Below, piece after piece: positions 6,897 through 14,255 of a DNA stretch of 35,114 nt. The stretch lies in the NCBI GenBank assembly GCA_902760595.1, contig CACWHI010000024.1, forward strand, positions 1 to 35,114, in the 5' to 3' direction. Made by a program: the position numbers and the translations under genes. Numbering within the stretch: the first letter of the stretch is position 1; every line of letters begins with the position of its first letter. This DNA comes from an uncultured Eubacteriales bacterium (GTDB lineage Bacteria; Bacillota; Clostridia; Christensenellales; Aristaeellaceae). The notes below the pieces were generated by a model. That model was not told the origin of the DNA and searched no databases. It saw only the letters and a program-made list of their open reading frames with translations.

Positions 6897-7970
6897 TTAT
6901 CCCTTCACGGCGCCTGCGGTCAGGCCCGAGATCATGTATTTCTGGAAGAATACGAACAGGAGTACGATGGGCAGGGAACCGGCCATGGAGAAGGCCATCA
7001 GCGCGCCGTAATCGTGCGCGTATTCGCCCAGGAAGCTCTGCGCCAGGCCGACGGTGAGCGTCTTCATATCCGTGGTGGACATGATGGTGAGGGCCATCAG
7101 GTAATCGTCCCACGCGGTCAGGAAGGTGTAGATCCCCACGGCGACCAGGCCGGGCAGGGTCAGCGGCACCAGGATCGAGAACATCACGCGCAGTCTGCCC
7201 GCGCCGTCGATACGGGCGCTCTCATCCAGCGAGCGGGGGAGGGTATCGAAGAAGGAACGCATCAGCGTGATCGCCAGCGGCATCGCCTGCACGGTGTCCG
7301 CGAGGATGACGCCCATGTAGGTATTGACCAGGTTCCAGCGCAGATAAAAGCCGTAAAGCGAGATCAGGATCACGACAATGGGGAACATCTGCACGGACAT
7401 GATCAGCGTCAGGACCATGTTTTTCCCGGCGAACGAGTAACGGGAGAAGGAATAGCCGGCGGGCAGGGCGATGAGCATGACCATGAGCACCGTGCCGCCC
7501 GCGGTGACGAAGGAGTTGACGAAATACCGTACGTATTCGGCCTTGGAGAAGACCTTGACATAGTTGAACAGTCCGCTTTCGCCGGTGATGCCGAACACGG
7601 GCGGGATCTGCATCACGCGGGGGCTGGGCAGCAGGGAGGAGAAAAACATCCACAGCACCGGAAACAGCGCGACGATCAGGATCAGGCCGATCAGGATGTA
7701 GCGGAGGACCCGGCCCAGCTGGCGCTGATGCCGCGCGACCTGCGTGTTCTGCCGGATCTCCGGGAAGCTGGTCGTGAGCAGGACAAAGCCGGCGATACCT
7801 GCCAGCATCAGCAAGACCCGCCACCAGATCCCGCCGGATTCCCGGGCGCCGCCCGCCATCTGCAGGAGCTGGTAGAGGGGAAACAGGAATAGAAGCACGC
7901 ACCCGCACTTGCCGAGGGTCAGGAGGAGCCACTGATTGACAGGCTGCCGGACGGCTGTTTTCTGCGTCAT
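6897..7970 (-). CDS. Carbohydrate ABC transporter permease, MalG type, with extra N-terminal helices
   Basis: A 357-residue inner-membrane permease of the CUT1 sugar ABC importer family. The ATG at 7970 has GGGAGGG about 7 nt upstream. The EAA loop that contacts the ATPase is at about residues 246-267 (LDESARIDGAGRLRVMF), and the usual MalG-type first helix lies at about 90-112 (YILIGLILIVALFPVLWMFF). About 90 residues precede it and contain two more hydrophobic stretches (about 13-37 and 49-68), so the protein is longer than the usual 270-300 residues. The gene is 15 bp after the MalF-type permease and ends 3 bp before a terminator. No ATPase gene is in the window, so a shared MsmX-type ATPase encoded elsewhere is likely. 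The substrate is not readable from sequence; context suggests a sugar or sugar acid. Confidence 0.93.
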   Translation of the reverse strand: MTQKTAVRQPVNQWLLLTLGKCGCVLLFLFPLYQLLQMAGGARESGGIWWRVLLMLAGIAGFVLLTTSFPEIRQNTQVARHQRQLGRVLRYILIGLILIVALFPVLWMFFSSLLPSPRVMQIPPVFGITGESGLFNYVKVFSKAEYVRYFVNSFVTAGGTVLMVMLIALPAGYSFSRYSFAGKNMVLTLIMSVQMFPIVVILISLYGFYLRWNLVNTYMGVILADTVQAMPLAITLMRSFFDTLPRSLDESARIDGAGRLRVMFSILVPLTLPGLVAVGIYTFLTAWDDYLMALTIMSTTDMKTLTVGLAQSFLGEYAHDYGALMAFSMAGSLPIVLLFVFFQKYMISGLTAGAVKG

Positions 7971-7985
7971 CTTCGATCCCTCCCG

Positions 7986-9005
7986 TCACAGGTAATCGCG
8001 GGCGGAGCGCTCGCTCATTTTGTTGGAAACCAGGGTGATGATGAACAGGATCACCAGCCACAAAACGCCGATGGCCGCGCCGCGGCCGAAGTTGTTATTG
8101 GTGAACGCCTCCTTGTACGCGGCGATGGAGAGCGTCATGGTGCCGGTCGTGGAGCCTGTGCCCGCCAGGTTGGCGATAATGGTGTACATCTGGAAGTTGT
8201 TCATGATCGCGATCCACACGGAGGTGATCAGCACCGGCTTGATGGCGGGCAGCGTCACGTGCAAAAAGCTGTTCCAGCCGCTGGCACCGTCGATCTTGGC
8301 GGCCTCCTCCAGGGAGGAATCGACGGACTGAAGGCCCGCGAGCAGCATGACCATCATATAGGGCAGCTGCCGCCATACCGCCGCGATGACGATGGAGGAG
8401 CGCGCCCTGAGCACCGTCTGCAGCCAGGAGATCTGGGAACTGCCGGTGAAGTTGAAAAGATAGAGGAGGTAATTGATGATGCCGCCATCCTGGTGCAGCA
8501 TGAGGCGCCATACGATGGCGACGACGACCGAGGGGATCGTCCATGGAATCAGCATCAGTCCCCGGAAAAGGCCCTTGCCCTTGATGCCGGAATTCAGCAG
8601 CAGGGCGATCAGCATGCCCAGCACCGTCTGTATGACGACGGCGAAAAAGACGAACACCACCGTGTTGGCGAAATATGTAAAGAAGGGCCCCTTGCTCAGG
8701 CCGCCCTTGAACAGGCGCTGGTAATTCTTGAAATCGTTCCAGTTATAGTTCGTCAGCGCGGAAACATCCTTTTCCCCGCTGATGACCTGCGAAATCGTTT
8801 CTCCGTCCAGGTTGAATTCCGACTTGCGCAGGTCCGCGAGCTTGTATTCAAAAAAGCTGACGTAAATGCCCTTGAGGATGGGCAGCGCGATGACCACACA
8901 CAGCATGATGATGGCCGGCAGGGTCAGCAGGAAACCAAACCACCGGTCTCCCCGCTCATGGCGCGAGAGGCGTGGCTTTTTCTGTTTTTTGAGAGCGATT
9001 GACAT
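7986..9005 (-). CDS. Carbohydrate ABC transporter permease, MalF type
   Basis: A 339-residue inner-membrane permease of a CUT1-type sugar importer. The ATG at 9005 follows an AAAGGGGG ribosome binding site. The N-terminus is Lys/Arg-rich and cytoplasmic; the first helix is at about residues 23-42. A periplasmic-side loop of about 60 residues follows, and then the permease core begins at about 110. The EAA motif is at about 232-258 (LEEAAKIDGASGWNSF, then LP). It lies between the binding protein gene (124 bp upstream, with two hairpins between) and the MalG-type permease. It should form the membrane heterodimer with that permease. Confidence 0.95.
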   Translation of the reverse strand: MSIALKKQKKPRLSRHERGDRWFGFLLTLPAIIMLCVVIALPILKGIYVSFFEYKLADLRKSEFNLDGETISQVISGEKDVSALTNYNWNDFKNYQRLFKGGLSKGPFFTYFANTVVFVFFAVVIQTVLGMLIALLLNSGIKGKGLFRGLMLIPWTIPSVVVAIVWRLMLHQDGGIINYLLYLFNFTGSSQISWLQTVLRARSSIVIAAVWRQLPYMMVMLLAGLQSVDSSLEEAAKIDGASGWNSFLHVTLPAIKPVLITSVWIAIMNNFQMYTIIANLAGTGSTTGTMTLSIAAYKEAFTNNNFGRGAAIGVLWLVILFIITLVSNKMSERSARDYL

Positions 9006-9032
9006 TTGTTTTTTTCCCCCTTTTGATAAAAG

Positions 9033-9071
9033 TGTCCGCCCGATCTCGCCCGCAGCGAGACAGGGCGGACA
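9033..9071 (-). promoter_or_regulatory. Hairpin between binding protein and permease genes (attenuator or 3' stabiliser)
   Basis: Nine-base arms TGTCCGCCC (9033-9041) and GGGCGGACA (9063-9071) pair perfectly, with a further inner TCTCG/CGAGA pair (9044-9048 and 9056-9060). On the minus strand a short CTTTTATC follows. Hairpins at this position in sugar ABC operons commonly leave more binding protein mRNA than permease mRNA. That role is inferred. Confidence 0.65.
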
Positions 9072-9076
9072 GGGGA

Positions 9077-9103
9077 GCGGAGGAGAAGAAGCGTCTCCTC
9101 CGC
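9077..9103 (-). promoter_or_regulatory. Second hairpin after the binding protein gene
   Basis: A perfect 10-base stem (9077-9086 with 9094-9103) encloses a 7-base loop. It lies 26 bp after the binding protein stop codon and directly before the 9033-9071 hairpin in the direction of transcription. There is no T-run, so it is more likely an mRNA 3'-end stabiliser than a terminator. Confidence 0.6.
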
Positions 9104-9129
9104 GCGTTCAGTGATTCAGGTAATCGGGA

Positions 9130-10365
9130 TCAGTCCTCGTACGCCTCGTCAAAGGCCTCCTGCAGGGCGGCAGCGGCGTCCTCGGCAGAGGAGCCCTGGG
9201 CCAGCATGGTCAGCGCGTCGACGACCTTGGACTCAAGCTGCATGAAGTGGATGTCGATGGGAAGCGGGTTGGCGTGGGTCATGGCGTCGACATAGGCCTG
9301 GGTGGTCGCGGAAACGTCCACGAACACCTTCGGGTTGACGCTGGCACGGCCGGAAACCTTGCCCTGACCGCCCTTGTAGTAGATGTCGATGACCTTGGCG
9401 TCGGTCATGTACTCGAGGAACCGGCCGACAGCGGGCATCACTTCGTCGGGGGTATTGTCGAGTACGACCAGGAAGTGGTTGATGGCATAGGCCTTGGTGC
9501 CGGGGATCTCGATAGCGGCGAAGTTCTTATAGAACTCTTCCTCGTTGGACGCGGCGCTGGCAGCGGTGCTGATGGTGGCCTCAAGGTCCCAGTAGAAGCC
9601 GATCTTGCCTTCGCCGAAGAGCCTGCGCAGGTCCTTGAAGGAGTTGCCGACGGTGGTGGAAACGCCTTCGTCGATCAGTTCCTTGATCAGGGAGAACGCC
9701 TTGATGGATTCTTCGCTGGTGAACTTGTTCCACTCAGCGCCATAAGCCCACAGCACGGGCAGGATGTTGTAGCCTTCGCCGGCTTCCACGCCGTTGCTGT
9801 TGGGGATCGCGAGGCCGTAGATATCATCGCCCAGGGCGGAGATCTTCTTCGCGTCCTCGATCAGCTCTTCCCAGGTGGCGGGCATGGTTTCGATGCCGGC
9901 CTGCGCCATCAGGGCCTTGTTGACGTACAGGGCGTAGCTGTTGCCGAACCAGGGCATGGCGACCATCCGGTCACCGTCGGACACGGCGGCGATGGTGGCT
10001 TCGGTGTAGTCGGCGATGACTTCGGGGCTGATGTAGGGCTTGATATCCTTCACGACACCCAACTCCAGCAGCTCAGGCAGCCACTCAGCCTTGATGTGGG
10101 CCACATACGGGGCGGTGCCGGCGCTGGCGTCCTTCTTCAGCTGCGTCAGGTAGTCGCCGTAGGGATTGGTGCGGCTGTAGTCCACCACCACGTCGGGGTT
10201 GTCCGCCATGAACGCGTCGGCGGCGCCGCCGTAGATCGGCACCAGCTTTTCTTCAGCGAGCGCCCAGGAGGTGTAGGAGATTTCCGTCTTCTTCTCTTCC
10301 GCCATGGCGAAGGAGCAGCAGGAAACCAACATTACCGCGACAAGAAGCAGAGCCAGTTTTTTCAT
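9130..10365 (-). CDS. Sugar ABC transporter substrate-binding lipoprotein (SBP family 1)
   Basis: A 411-residue extracellular solute-binding protein. The ATG at 10365 has AAAGGAG about 9 nt upstream; a start six codons earlier overlaps that site and is rejected. The signal peptide is MKKLALLLVAVMLVSC, with a lipobox-like LVSC ending at Cys16; an AMA site a few residues later would allow ordinary cleavage instead. The mature part has the family 1 layout, including WEELIEDAKKISALGDDIYG and MVAMPWFGNSYALYVNK, the usual hinge-region segments of maltose-type binding proteins. It is the first gene of the importer operon and is transcribed divergently from the regulator at 10588. It should capture the carbohydrate handled by this locus. 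The ligand cannot be assigned from sequence alone. Confidence 0.94.
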   Translation of the reverse strand: MKKLALLLVAVMLVSCCSFAMAEEKKTEISYTSWALAEEKLVPIYGGAADAFMADNPDVVVDYSRTNPYGDYLTQLKKDASAGTAPYVAHIKAEWLPELLELGVVKDIKPYISPEVIADYTEATIAAVSDGDRMVAMPWFGNSYALYVNKALMAQAGIETMPATWEELIEDAKKISALGDDIYGLAIPNSNGVEAGEGYNILPVLWAYGAEWNKFTSEESIKAFSLIKELIDEGVSTTVGNSFKDLRRLFGEGKIGFYWDLEATISTAASAASNEEEFYKNFAAIEIPGTKAYAINHFLVVLDNTPDEVMPAVGRFLEYMTDAKVIDIYYKGGQGKVSGRASVNPKVFVDVSATTQAYVDAMTHANPLPIDIHFMQLESKVVDALTMLAQGSSAEDAAAALQEAFDEAYED

Positions 10366-10390
10366 AGTAGGTTCTCCTTTCAATTATTTC

Positions 10391-10406
10391 AGGCATACCC
10401 ATGCCT
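10391..10406. promoter_or_regulatory. Inverted repeat in the leader of the binding protein gene
   Basis: AGGCAT and ATGCCT form a perfect 6-base inverted repeat around ACCC, 26 bp before the binding protein ATG. It could be a weak hairpin in the mRNA leader or an operator half-site pair. No function is shown. Confidence 0.35.
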
Positions 10407-10450
10407 TTTGTTGATAATAGTTTATAAAAAATCCGCCGGCCAGTCGAGAT

Positions 10451-10464
10451 GAAAACTTGTTTTC
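10451..10464. promoter_or_regulatory. Palindrome between divergent genes, candidate operator
   Basis: GAAAAC-TT-GTTTTC is a perfect 14-bp palindrome in the 222-bp gap between the importer operon and its divergent regulator, about 20 bp upstream of the regulator's candidate -35. Position and symmetry suit a dimeric regulator's operator. I could not find an equally good copy in front of the paralogous regulator at 22391. Confidence 0.4.
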
Positions 10465-10484
10465 CCGCCAGAATAAATTTGGTA

Positions 10485-10513
10485 TTGCTTTTTCTTCCGG
10501 TATGTGTTATATT
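10485..10513 (+). promoter_or_regulatory. Candidate promoter of the first regulator gene
   Basis: TTGCTT (10485-10490) and TATATT (10508-10513) are separated by 17 bp. The predicted start near 10520 leaves a leader of about 68 nt before the ATG at 10588. I could not place a convincing minus-strand promoter for the importer operon in the same gap; TATTAT at 10419-10414 is a weak candidate. Confidence 0.5.
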
Positions 10514-10587
10514 TATTTGGTTTGTTATAAATGGTCGATATATTTCCACGGAACGAGATAAACCAGAATGGGAGCATATAGGATAGC

Positions 10588-11748
10588 ATGAAAGAAACGA
10601 TACTGCCGGTATTTTTTGATACGGATTCCTCCAGGGCGACTCCCTACCGGGAGGTGCTGAAGGGAATCCATTCCGCGGCGGTGAAGACGAGCGTACGCAT
10701 CCAGACGATATCCGAAAAAGACCTGGAGGAAGCAGCCTGGCGGGATACGGACGCGCCGGCGATCATCGCGAGCGACAGCATCGCCTTCGTACGGCGGGTC
10801 ATCCACCTGCTGCGGGAGGAGGGACGCCGCTCGGTGCTGGCGGGCCTGGACGGAGAGCAGTTCGGGCCTGACATCAGCTGCGCCACCCCCTCGCGGCGCA
10901 CGGAGACCCAGCAGATGGTTAACTATCTGTACTCCCTCGGCTGCTCTAAGATCGCGCTGGTCGGCTTCGGCATCCATTCGATCAATGACACCTTCCGCTA
11001 CCACGCGGCGATGAGCGCGGTCTCCTCCCTGGGCATGGATACCGATGAGAAAGACGCTTGGCTGTGGGAGAGCGATCCCCGGTCGGCGCTGGTTTCGTTC
11101 GTTGAAAACGCAAAGCGGTACAGGGCCGCCATCTGTCCCAACGACAACATGGCGATCCAGCTGGTCCGGCAATGCAAAAAAAGCGGCATCAGCGTGCCGC
11201 GGGACCTGTGGGTATGCAGCTTTGGAAACAAGATCATCGGCAGATACTATTCGCCTTCCATCACCACGATGACGATGGATATGCCCCGCGTGGGGGAGCA
11301 CAGCTTTTATGCCTGGCAGTTTTTGTGCCGCCAGCCCGAGGACAGCGGCTGCTCAGTCCGCCTGATTGTGCCCGGCCGGCTGATCGTGCGGGAGAGCACG
11401 GCGGGCTTGGAACCGGAAGCGAGGCCCGAGATCCCCCTGCCCGTTACGGAGAACGACCCATTTTACTCCGATCCCTTCGTGCGTCCGCTGGCGGAGCTTG
11501 AAAACTGCCTGGCCGCCTGCGACGAGCTGGACCTGAAGATCCTGTCGCTGCTGATGGAAAACAAAAGCTATGAGGCCATTGTGGAGAAGCTGTTCATCAG
11601 CGAAGGCGCGCTCAAATACCGGCTGAATAAGATCTATAACTCAATGGGCGTGAAGGGCCGGACGGAGTGCGTGCGGCAGCTCCGTGATCAGCTGGACAGC
11701 GAGAATCCGTTCCGGGCGATCCTTACAGCTGAATACCGTGAGGACTGA
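10588..11748 (+). CDS. Transcriptional regulator: LacI-like sensor domain with C-terminal LuxR-type HTH
   Basis: A 386-residue regulator with an inverted layout. There is no N-terminal LacI helix-turn-helix: the protein starts MKETILPVFFD and enters a periplasmic-binding-protein-like sensor fold at once. Segments such as KIALVGFGIHSINDTFRYH and AAICPNDNMAIQLVRQCKK, then ISVPRDLWVCSFGN, match the LacI ligand-binding domain (ligand pocket and the PDDxA-like loop). The last 75 residues hold a LuxR/GerE-type HTH: SYEAIVEKLFISEGALKYRL followed by NKIYNSMGVKGRTEC. It is divergent from the sugar importer, so it probably senses the imported sugar or a derivative and controls that operon. It is a clear paralogue of the protein at 22391-23542. 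Start: ATG at 10588, with a modest GGGAG about 13 nt upstream. Confidence 0.85.
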   Translation: MKETILPVFFDTDSSRATPYREVLKGIHSAAVKTSVRIQTISEKDLEEAAWRDTDAPAIIASDSIAFVRRVIHLLREEGRRSVLAGLDGEQFGPDISCATPSRRTETQQMVNYLYSLGCSKIALVGFGIHSINDTFRYHAAMSAVSSLGMDTDEKDAWLWESDPRSALVSFVENAKRYRAAICPNDNMAIQLVRQCKKSGISVPRDLWVCSFGNKIIGRYYSPSITTMTMDMPRVGEHSFYAWQFLCRQPEDSGCSVRLIVPGRLIVRESTAGLEPEARPEIPLPVTENDPFYSDPFVRPLAELENCLAACDELDLKILSLLMENKSYEAIVEKLFISEGALKYRLNKIYNSMGVKGRTECVRQLRDQLDSENPFRAILTAEYRED

Positions 11749-11752
11749 TCCC

Positions 11753-11786
11753 CCGGGCGCCGCGAACGTGACGCCCGGCAGTTTTA
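11753..11786 (+). terminator. Terminator between convergent genes
   Basis: CCGGGCG (11753-11759) pairs with CGCCCGG (11772-11778), followed by CAG and TTTTA. It lies 4 bp after the regulator's stop codon; the T-run overlaps the TAA of the convergent 152-residue gene. On the minus strand the hairpin lacks a T-run, so it best fits the plus-strand regulator. Confidence 0.65.
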
Positions 11787-12242
11787 TACGCGCATGGCCC
11801 GAAGGACCGCGGCTTCGGTATCACTGAGAAGGTGATTCTCTTCATCGGTCAGCCTTTCCCCGCGCCATTGTTTTTCCCGGGCGGCGCGGTAGGGGCCGAA
11901 GCGGTCCATATCCAGCTTTTCCACGCAGTCGTCCGGCGTATCCAGGTTGCCGGTCCGGTAAACCATACTCTTGAAATAGTGAAAGGTGAAGGCGTACAGA
12001 TCGCGCTCCCCGATCCGGCTTTTGATCTCCAGTGTATCGCGAAAGCAGAAGGCGAGCAGGCTTTCCCGCTCCGCTGGATTCAGCCGCAGCCGGCGGGCAT
12101 AGTCGTGCAGGAAGGTTTTTACGTCACAGTAATGGACATAGTCATGCAGGCGGATATAGGGAATATCCGCCTGTTTTGTCGCCTCCGCGTTCATGGCTTC
12201 CATGACGCTGGTCAGCTGTTCAAAGCGTTCAAAAAGATCCAT
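11784..12242 (-). CDS. Protein of unknown function (152 aa), last gene of the FdrA operon
   Basis: I do not recognise this protein. It is 152 residues, soluble-looking and mostly helical, with no signal peptide or membrane segment. It is rich in aromatic and charged residues (HDYVHYCDVKTFLHDYARRL, DLYAFTFHYFKSMVYR) and has three Cys, none in a metal-binding spacing. It ends with an acidic helix, LTDEENHLLSDTEAAVL. The ATG at 12242 is preceded by GGAG 10 nt upstream. The gene follows the DUF2877 gene by 33 bp on the same strand, so it is probably the last cistron of the operon beginning at 22211. Its place suggests an accessory or regulatory subunit of the FdrA/DUF1116/DUF2877 system, but nothing in the sequence shows that. 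Confidence 0.75.
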   Translation of the reverse strand: MDLFERFEQLTSVMEAMNAEATKQADIPYIRLHDYVHYCDVKTFLHDYARRLRLNPAERESLLAFCFRDTLEIKSRIGERDLYAFTFHYFKSMVYRTGNLDTPDDCVEKLDMDRFGPYRAAREKQWRGERLTDEENHLLSDTEAAVLRAMRV

Positions 12243-12275
12243 GGTATATGCATCTCCACTGTCGCTCCGGGACGG

Positions 12276-13064
12276 TCAGGAAAGTCTGCTTTCCGTTGCC
12301 GCGGGGCATGTTGCTTCAATGATCATCTCGTTCCGGAAGGCGAAGCGCATCCCCATAGCGATATCGGCGCCGGAGGTCGCTCCGACTGCCAGCAGCTCCC
12401 GGAGACGGCCCGGGATATCGCTGTTTTCCGCGACCGCGTCGATCAGCCGGATCAGGACGTCTCCGAAGTACCCCTCCTGCGCCAGACGGAGGTATCGCGC
12501 GCTGACGTCGGTGGTCACGGAAAAGTCACGGATCGTGAAGGGCGCGGGCAGGCCGGCCGCGCGGTATACGGCCAGCACGCCGGTACATGCGTCGTCGAAG
12601 GATGGCGTCAAACCGCAGCCGAGGCCAATATACGCAGGCGCGTCCGCGGTACAGAGCGTCTTGAGCGCCCTCTCTCTTCTGGGTCGAGGGATCCCCTCCA
12701 GCCCGCAGCGCAGGTCCTCGGTCTGCCGCAGGAACGCTTCGATCCCCTTCCAATGGCCGCGCCTTATGATCCGGCCGGTCCAGGCGGGATCCTGGCGGAA
12801 CGGGTGATCGCCGTCGGGCAGGAATAAGTTGTCACGACTCATGGCCACGCGGATACCGGGCTCCAGCCCGGCGAGCGCGTCGGAGGGGACGCAGATACTG
12901 TCCGGAACAGCGGGACAGGAAACCGCCGTCAGCGTCAGCATGCGCGGGCCTGAGAGAAGCTCCATGAGGAGATTGGCGGTCCGCGCGAATACAGAATGTA
13001 CCTTTCCAGCGCATGGCGCGGAGAAGGCGCCGGTCAGCCGCGCCGTCAGAACATCCGGATTCAT
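12276..13064 (-). CDS. DUF2877 protein (YlbF/AllH-like), third component of the FdrA system
   Basis: A 262-residue protein of the DUF2877 family. The best landmark is the C-terminal half: YIGLGCGLTPSFDDACTGVL (family GxGxGLTPxGDD) and then DVSARYLRLAQEGYFGDVLIRLID, followed by LLAVGATSGADIAMGM (family GHSSGxD). In E. coli the corresponding protein (YlbF, now AllH) is needed with FdrA/AllF and YlbE/AllG for oxamate carbamoyltransferase activity. The ATG overlaps the stop of the kinase gene as ATGA, with no strong ribosome binding site, so translation is probably coupled. Together with the genes at 14256 and 15712 it completes the three-component set. The actual substrate here is inferred to differ, because the partner kinase is not a carbamate kinase. 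Confidence 0.85.
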   Translation of the reverse strand: MNPDVLTARLTGAFSAPCAGKVHSVFARTANLLMELLSGPRMLTLTAVSCPAVPDSICVPSDALAGLEPGIRVAMSRDNLFLPDGDHPFRQDPAWTGRIIRRGHWKGIEAFLRQTEDLRCGLEGIPRPRRERALKTLCTADAPAYIGLGCGLTPSFDDACTGVLAVYRAAGLPAPFTIRDFSVTTDVSARYLRLAQEGYFGDVLIRLIDAVAENSDIPGRLRELLAVGATSGADIAMGMRFAFRNEMIIEATCPAATESRLS

Positions 13065-14233
13065 GCGCCCAGCACGCGCATGCAGCCGCGCGCCACCATC
13101 AGCTCCTCGTTCGTTTCAAACGCCCAGATCCCGATGCCGCTGTCCGGCGCGTGCAGTGCCTCACACGAGCCATCCTGGTTCTTCTGATCGTCGATGCGGG
13201 CGCGCACGAAGGTCAGCCTGTCGGCGACCTGCCTGCGCAGGGCGGCGTCGTTGGTGCCGATGCCGCCGGTAAAGCAGATGGCGTCCAGACCGCCCAGGAA
13301 GGCGGTATACATGCCGATATAGCCTACGATACTGTCTACGAAGGCGTCGATGGCCAGCTGTGCCTGCGCGTTCCCGTCGCGGGCCGCCTGCTCGACCTGT
13401 CTCAGGTCGTTGCTGACGCCGGAGAGGCCGAGCAGTCCGCTCTGCGAGGACAAGGCCTTCATGACCGGCTCGAGCCCGCCCATATCCTGGGCCAGAGCGG
13501 GCAGGCAGAAGACGTCCATATCACCGACGCGGTTATTGTGGAATATGCCGCTCTGCGGAGTCGCGCCCATGGAATTGGCGACGCTTTTGCCGTCATGGAT
13601 AGCGCACAGCGAGCAGCTGCCGCCCAGGTGGATGCTGATCAGGCGTCTGGCGTCGGGGGCGACCTGCGCCATTTTCCAGGCGATATAGCTGTGGCTGGAT
13701 CCGTGGAAGCCGTACCGCCGCACGCCATAGCGCGCAACCCACTCATAGGGCACGCCATAGACGGCCCTGGCCAGGGGAATGCTCGCGTGGAACGCGGTTT
13801 CAAAGCACGCGATCTGGGGGATGTCCGGATAGGCCTGGCGCATGCGGGTCATCATATTCAGGTAGACGGGATTGTGCGCGGGCGCGAAATCGGACATGCG
13901 CCGCATTTCGGCGATCAGCGCGTCGTCCACCAGCTGGGCCCCGGAAATGCGCCCGCCGTGCACCGCCTTGTAGCCCAGGGCGTCAATGGAGGCGAGGTCG
14001 ACGTTCAGGCCCCGGCCGCGCAGCGCCTGCATGCAGGTCTCCAGCGCGTCCATGTGGGTGGCGCTGTCACACTCGCCTTTCACGCGCTCTCCGTTTATCA
14101 GAGTGAAGAAGGTGCCTGCGCCGCCGATGTTTTCCACCCCGCCGGACGCGGCGCATTTTTCCTCCTCGGCCATCTCAAACAGCTTGAATTTGAAGCTGGT
14201 GGAGCCCAGATTCATGACCATGATCCTGCGCAT
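13061..14233 (-). CDS. Acetate/butyrate kinase-family protein with altered active site
   Basis: A 390-residue ASKHA-fold acyl kinase of the AckA family. The ATG at 14233 follows GGAGG by about 5 nt. Landmarks: MNLGSTSFKFKLF (N-terminal phosphate loop, Asn8), YKAVHGG (86-94 region), ETAFHASIP, VRRYGFHGSSHSY (His177), NRVGDMD (Arg235), FTGGIGTND and ETNEELMVAR (Glu376). Against Methanosarcina acetate kinase, the residues equivalent to Asn7, His180, Arg241 and Glu384 are kept. The carboxylate-binding Arg91 is Lys89 and the catalytic Asp148 is Glu145. Acetate kinases make ATP from an acyl phosphate. In E. coli the same operon position is held by a carbamate kinase, which is a different fold. I infer that this enzyme harvests ATP from an acyl phosphate released by the neighbouring FdrA-type complex, and that the acyl group is not simply acetate. 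Confidence 0.88.
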   Translation of the reverse strand: MRRIMVMNLGSTSFKFKLFEMAEEEKCAASGGVENIGGAGTFFTLINGERVKGECDSATHMDALETCMQALRGRGLNVDLASIDALGYKAVHGGRISGAQLVDDALIAEMRRMSDFAPAHNPVYLNMMTRMRQAYPDIPQIACFETAFHASIPLARAVYGVPYEWVARYGVRRYGFHGSSHSYIAWKMAQVAPDARRLISIHLGGSCSLCAIHDGKSVANSMGATPQSGIFHNNRVGDMDVFCLPALAQDMGGLEPVMKALSSQSGLLGLSGVSNDLRQVEQAARDGNAQAQLAIDAFVDSIVGYIGMYTAFLGGLDAICFTGGIGTNDAALRRQVADRLTFVRARIDDQKNQDGSCEALHAPDSGIGIWAFETNEELMVARGCMRVLGA

Positions 14234-14255
14234 ACGCACCTCCGGTCGGACAGGT

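Noticed and set aside
11753..11778. The hairpin at 11753-11778 as a terminator for the minus-strand FdrA operon
   Set aside because: On the minus strand it lacks a T-run downstream, so only the plus-strand role was kept. The operon's own terminator is not seen.
13061..14233. Reading the kinase as the carbamate kinase expected in an FdrA operon
   Set aside because: The motifs (VRRYGFHGSSH, NEEL, GSTS loop) are those of the acetate kinase family. Carbamate kinase belongs to the amino acid kinase fold, and none of its signatures are present.
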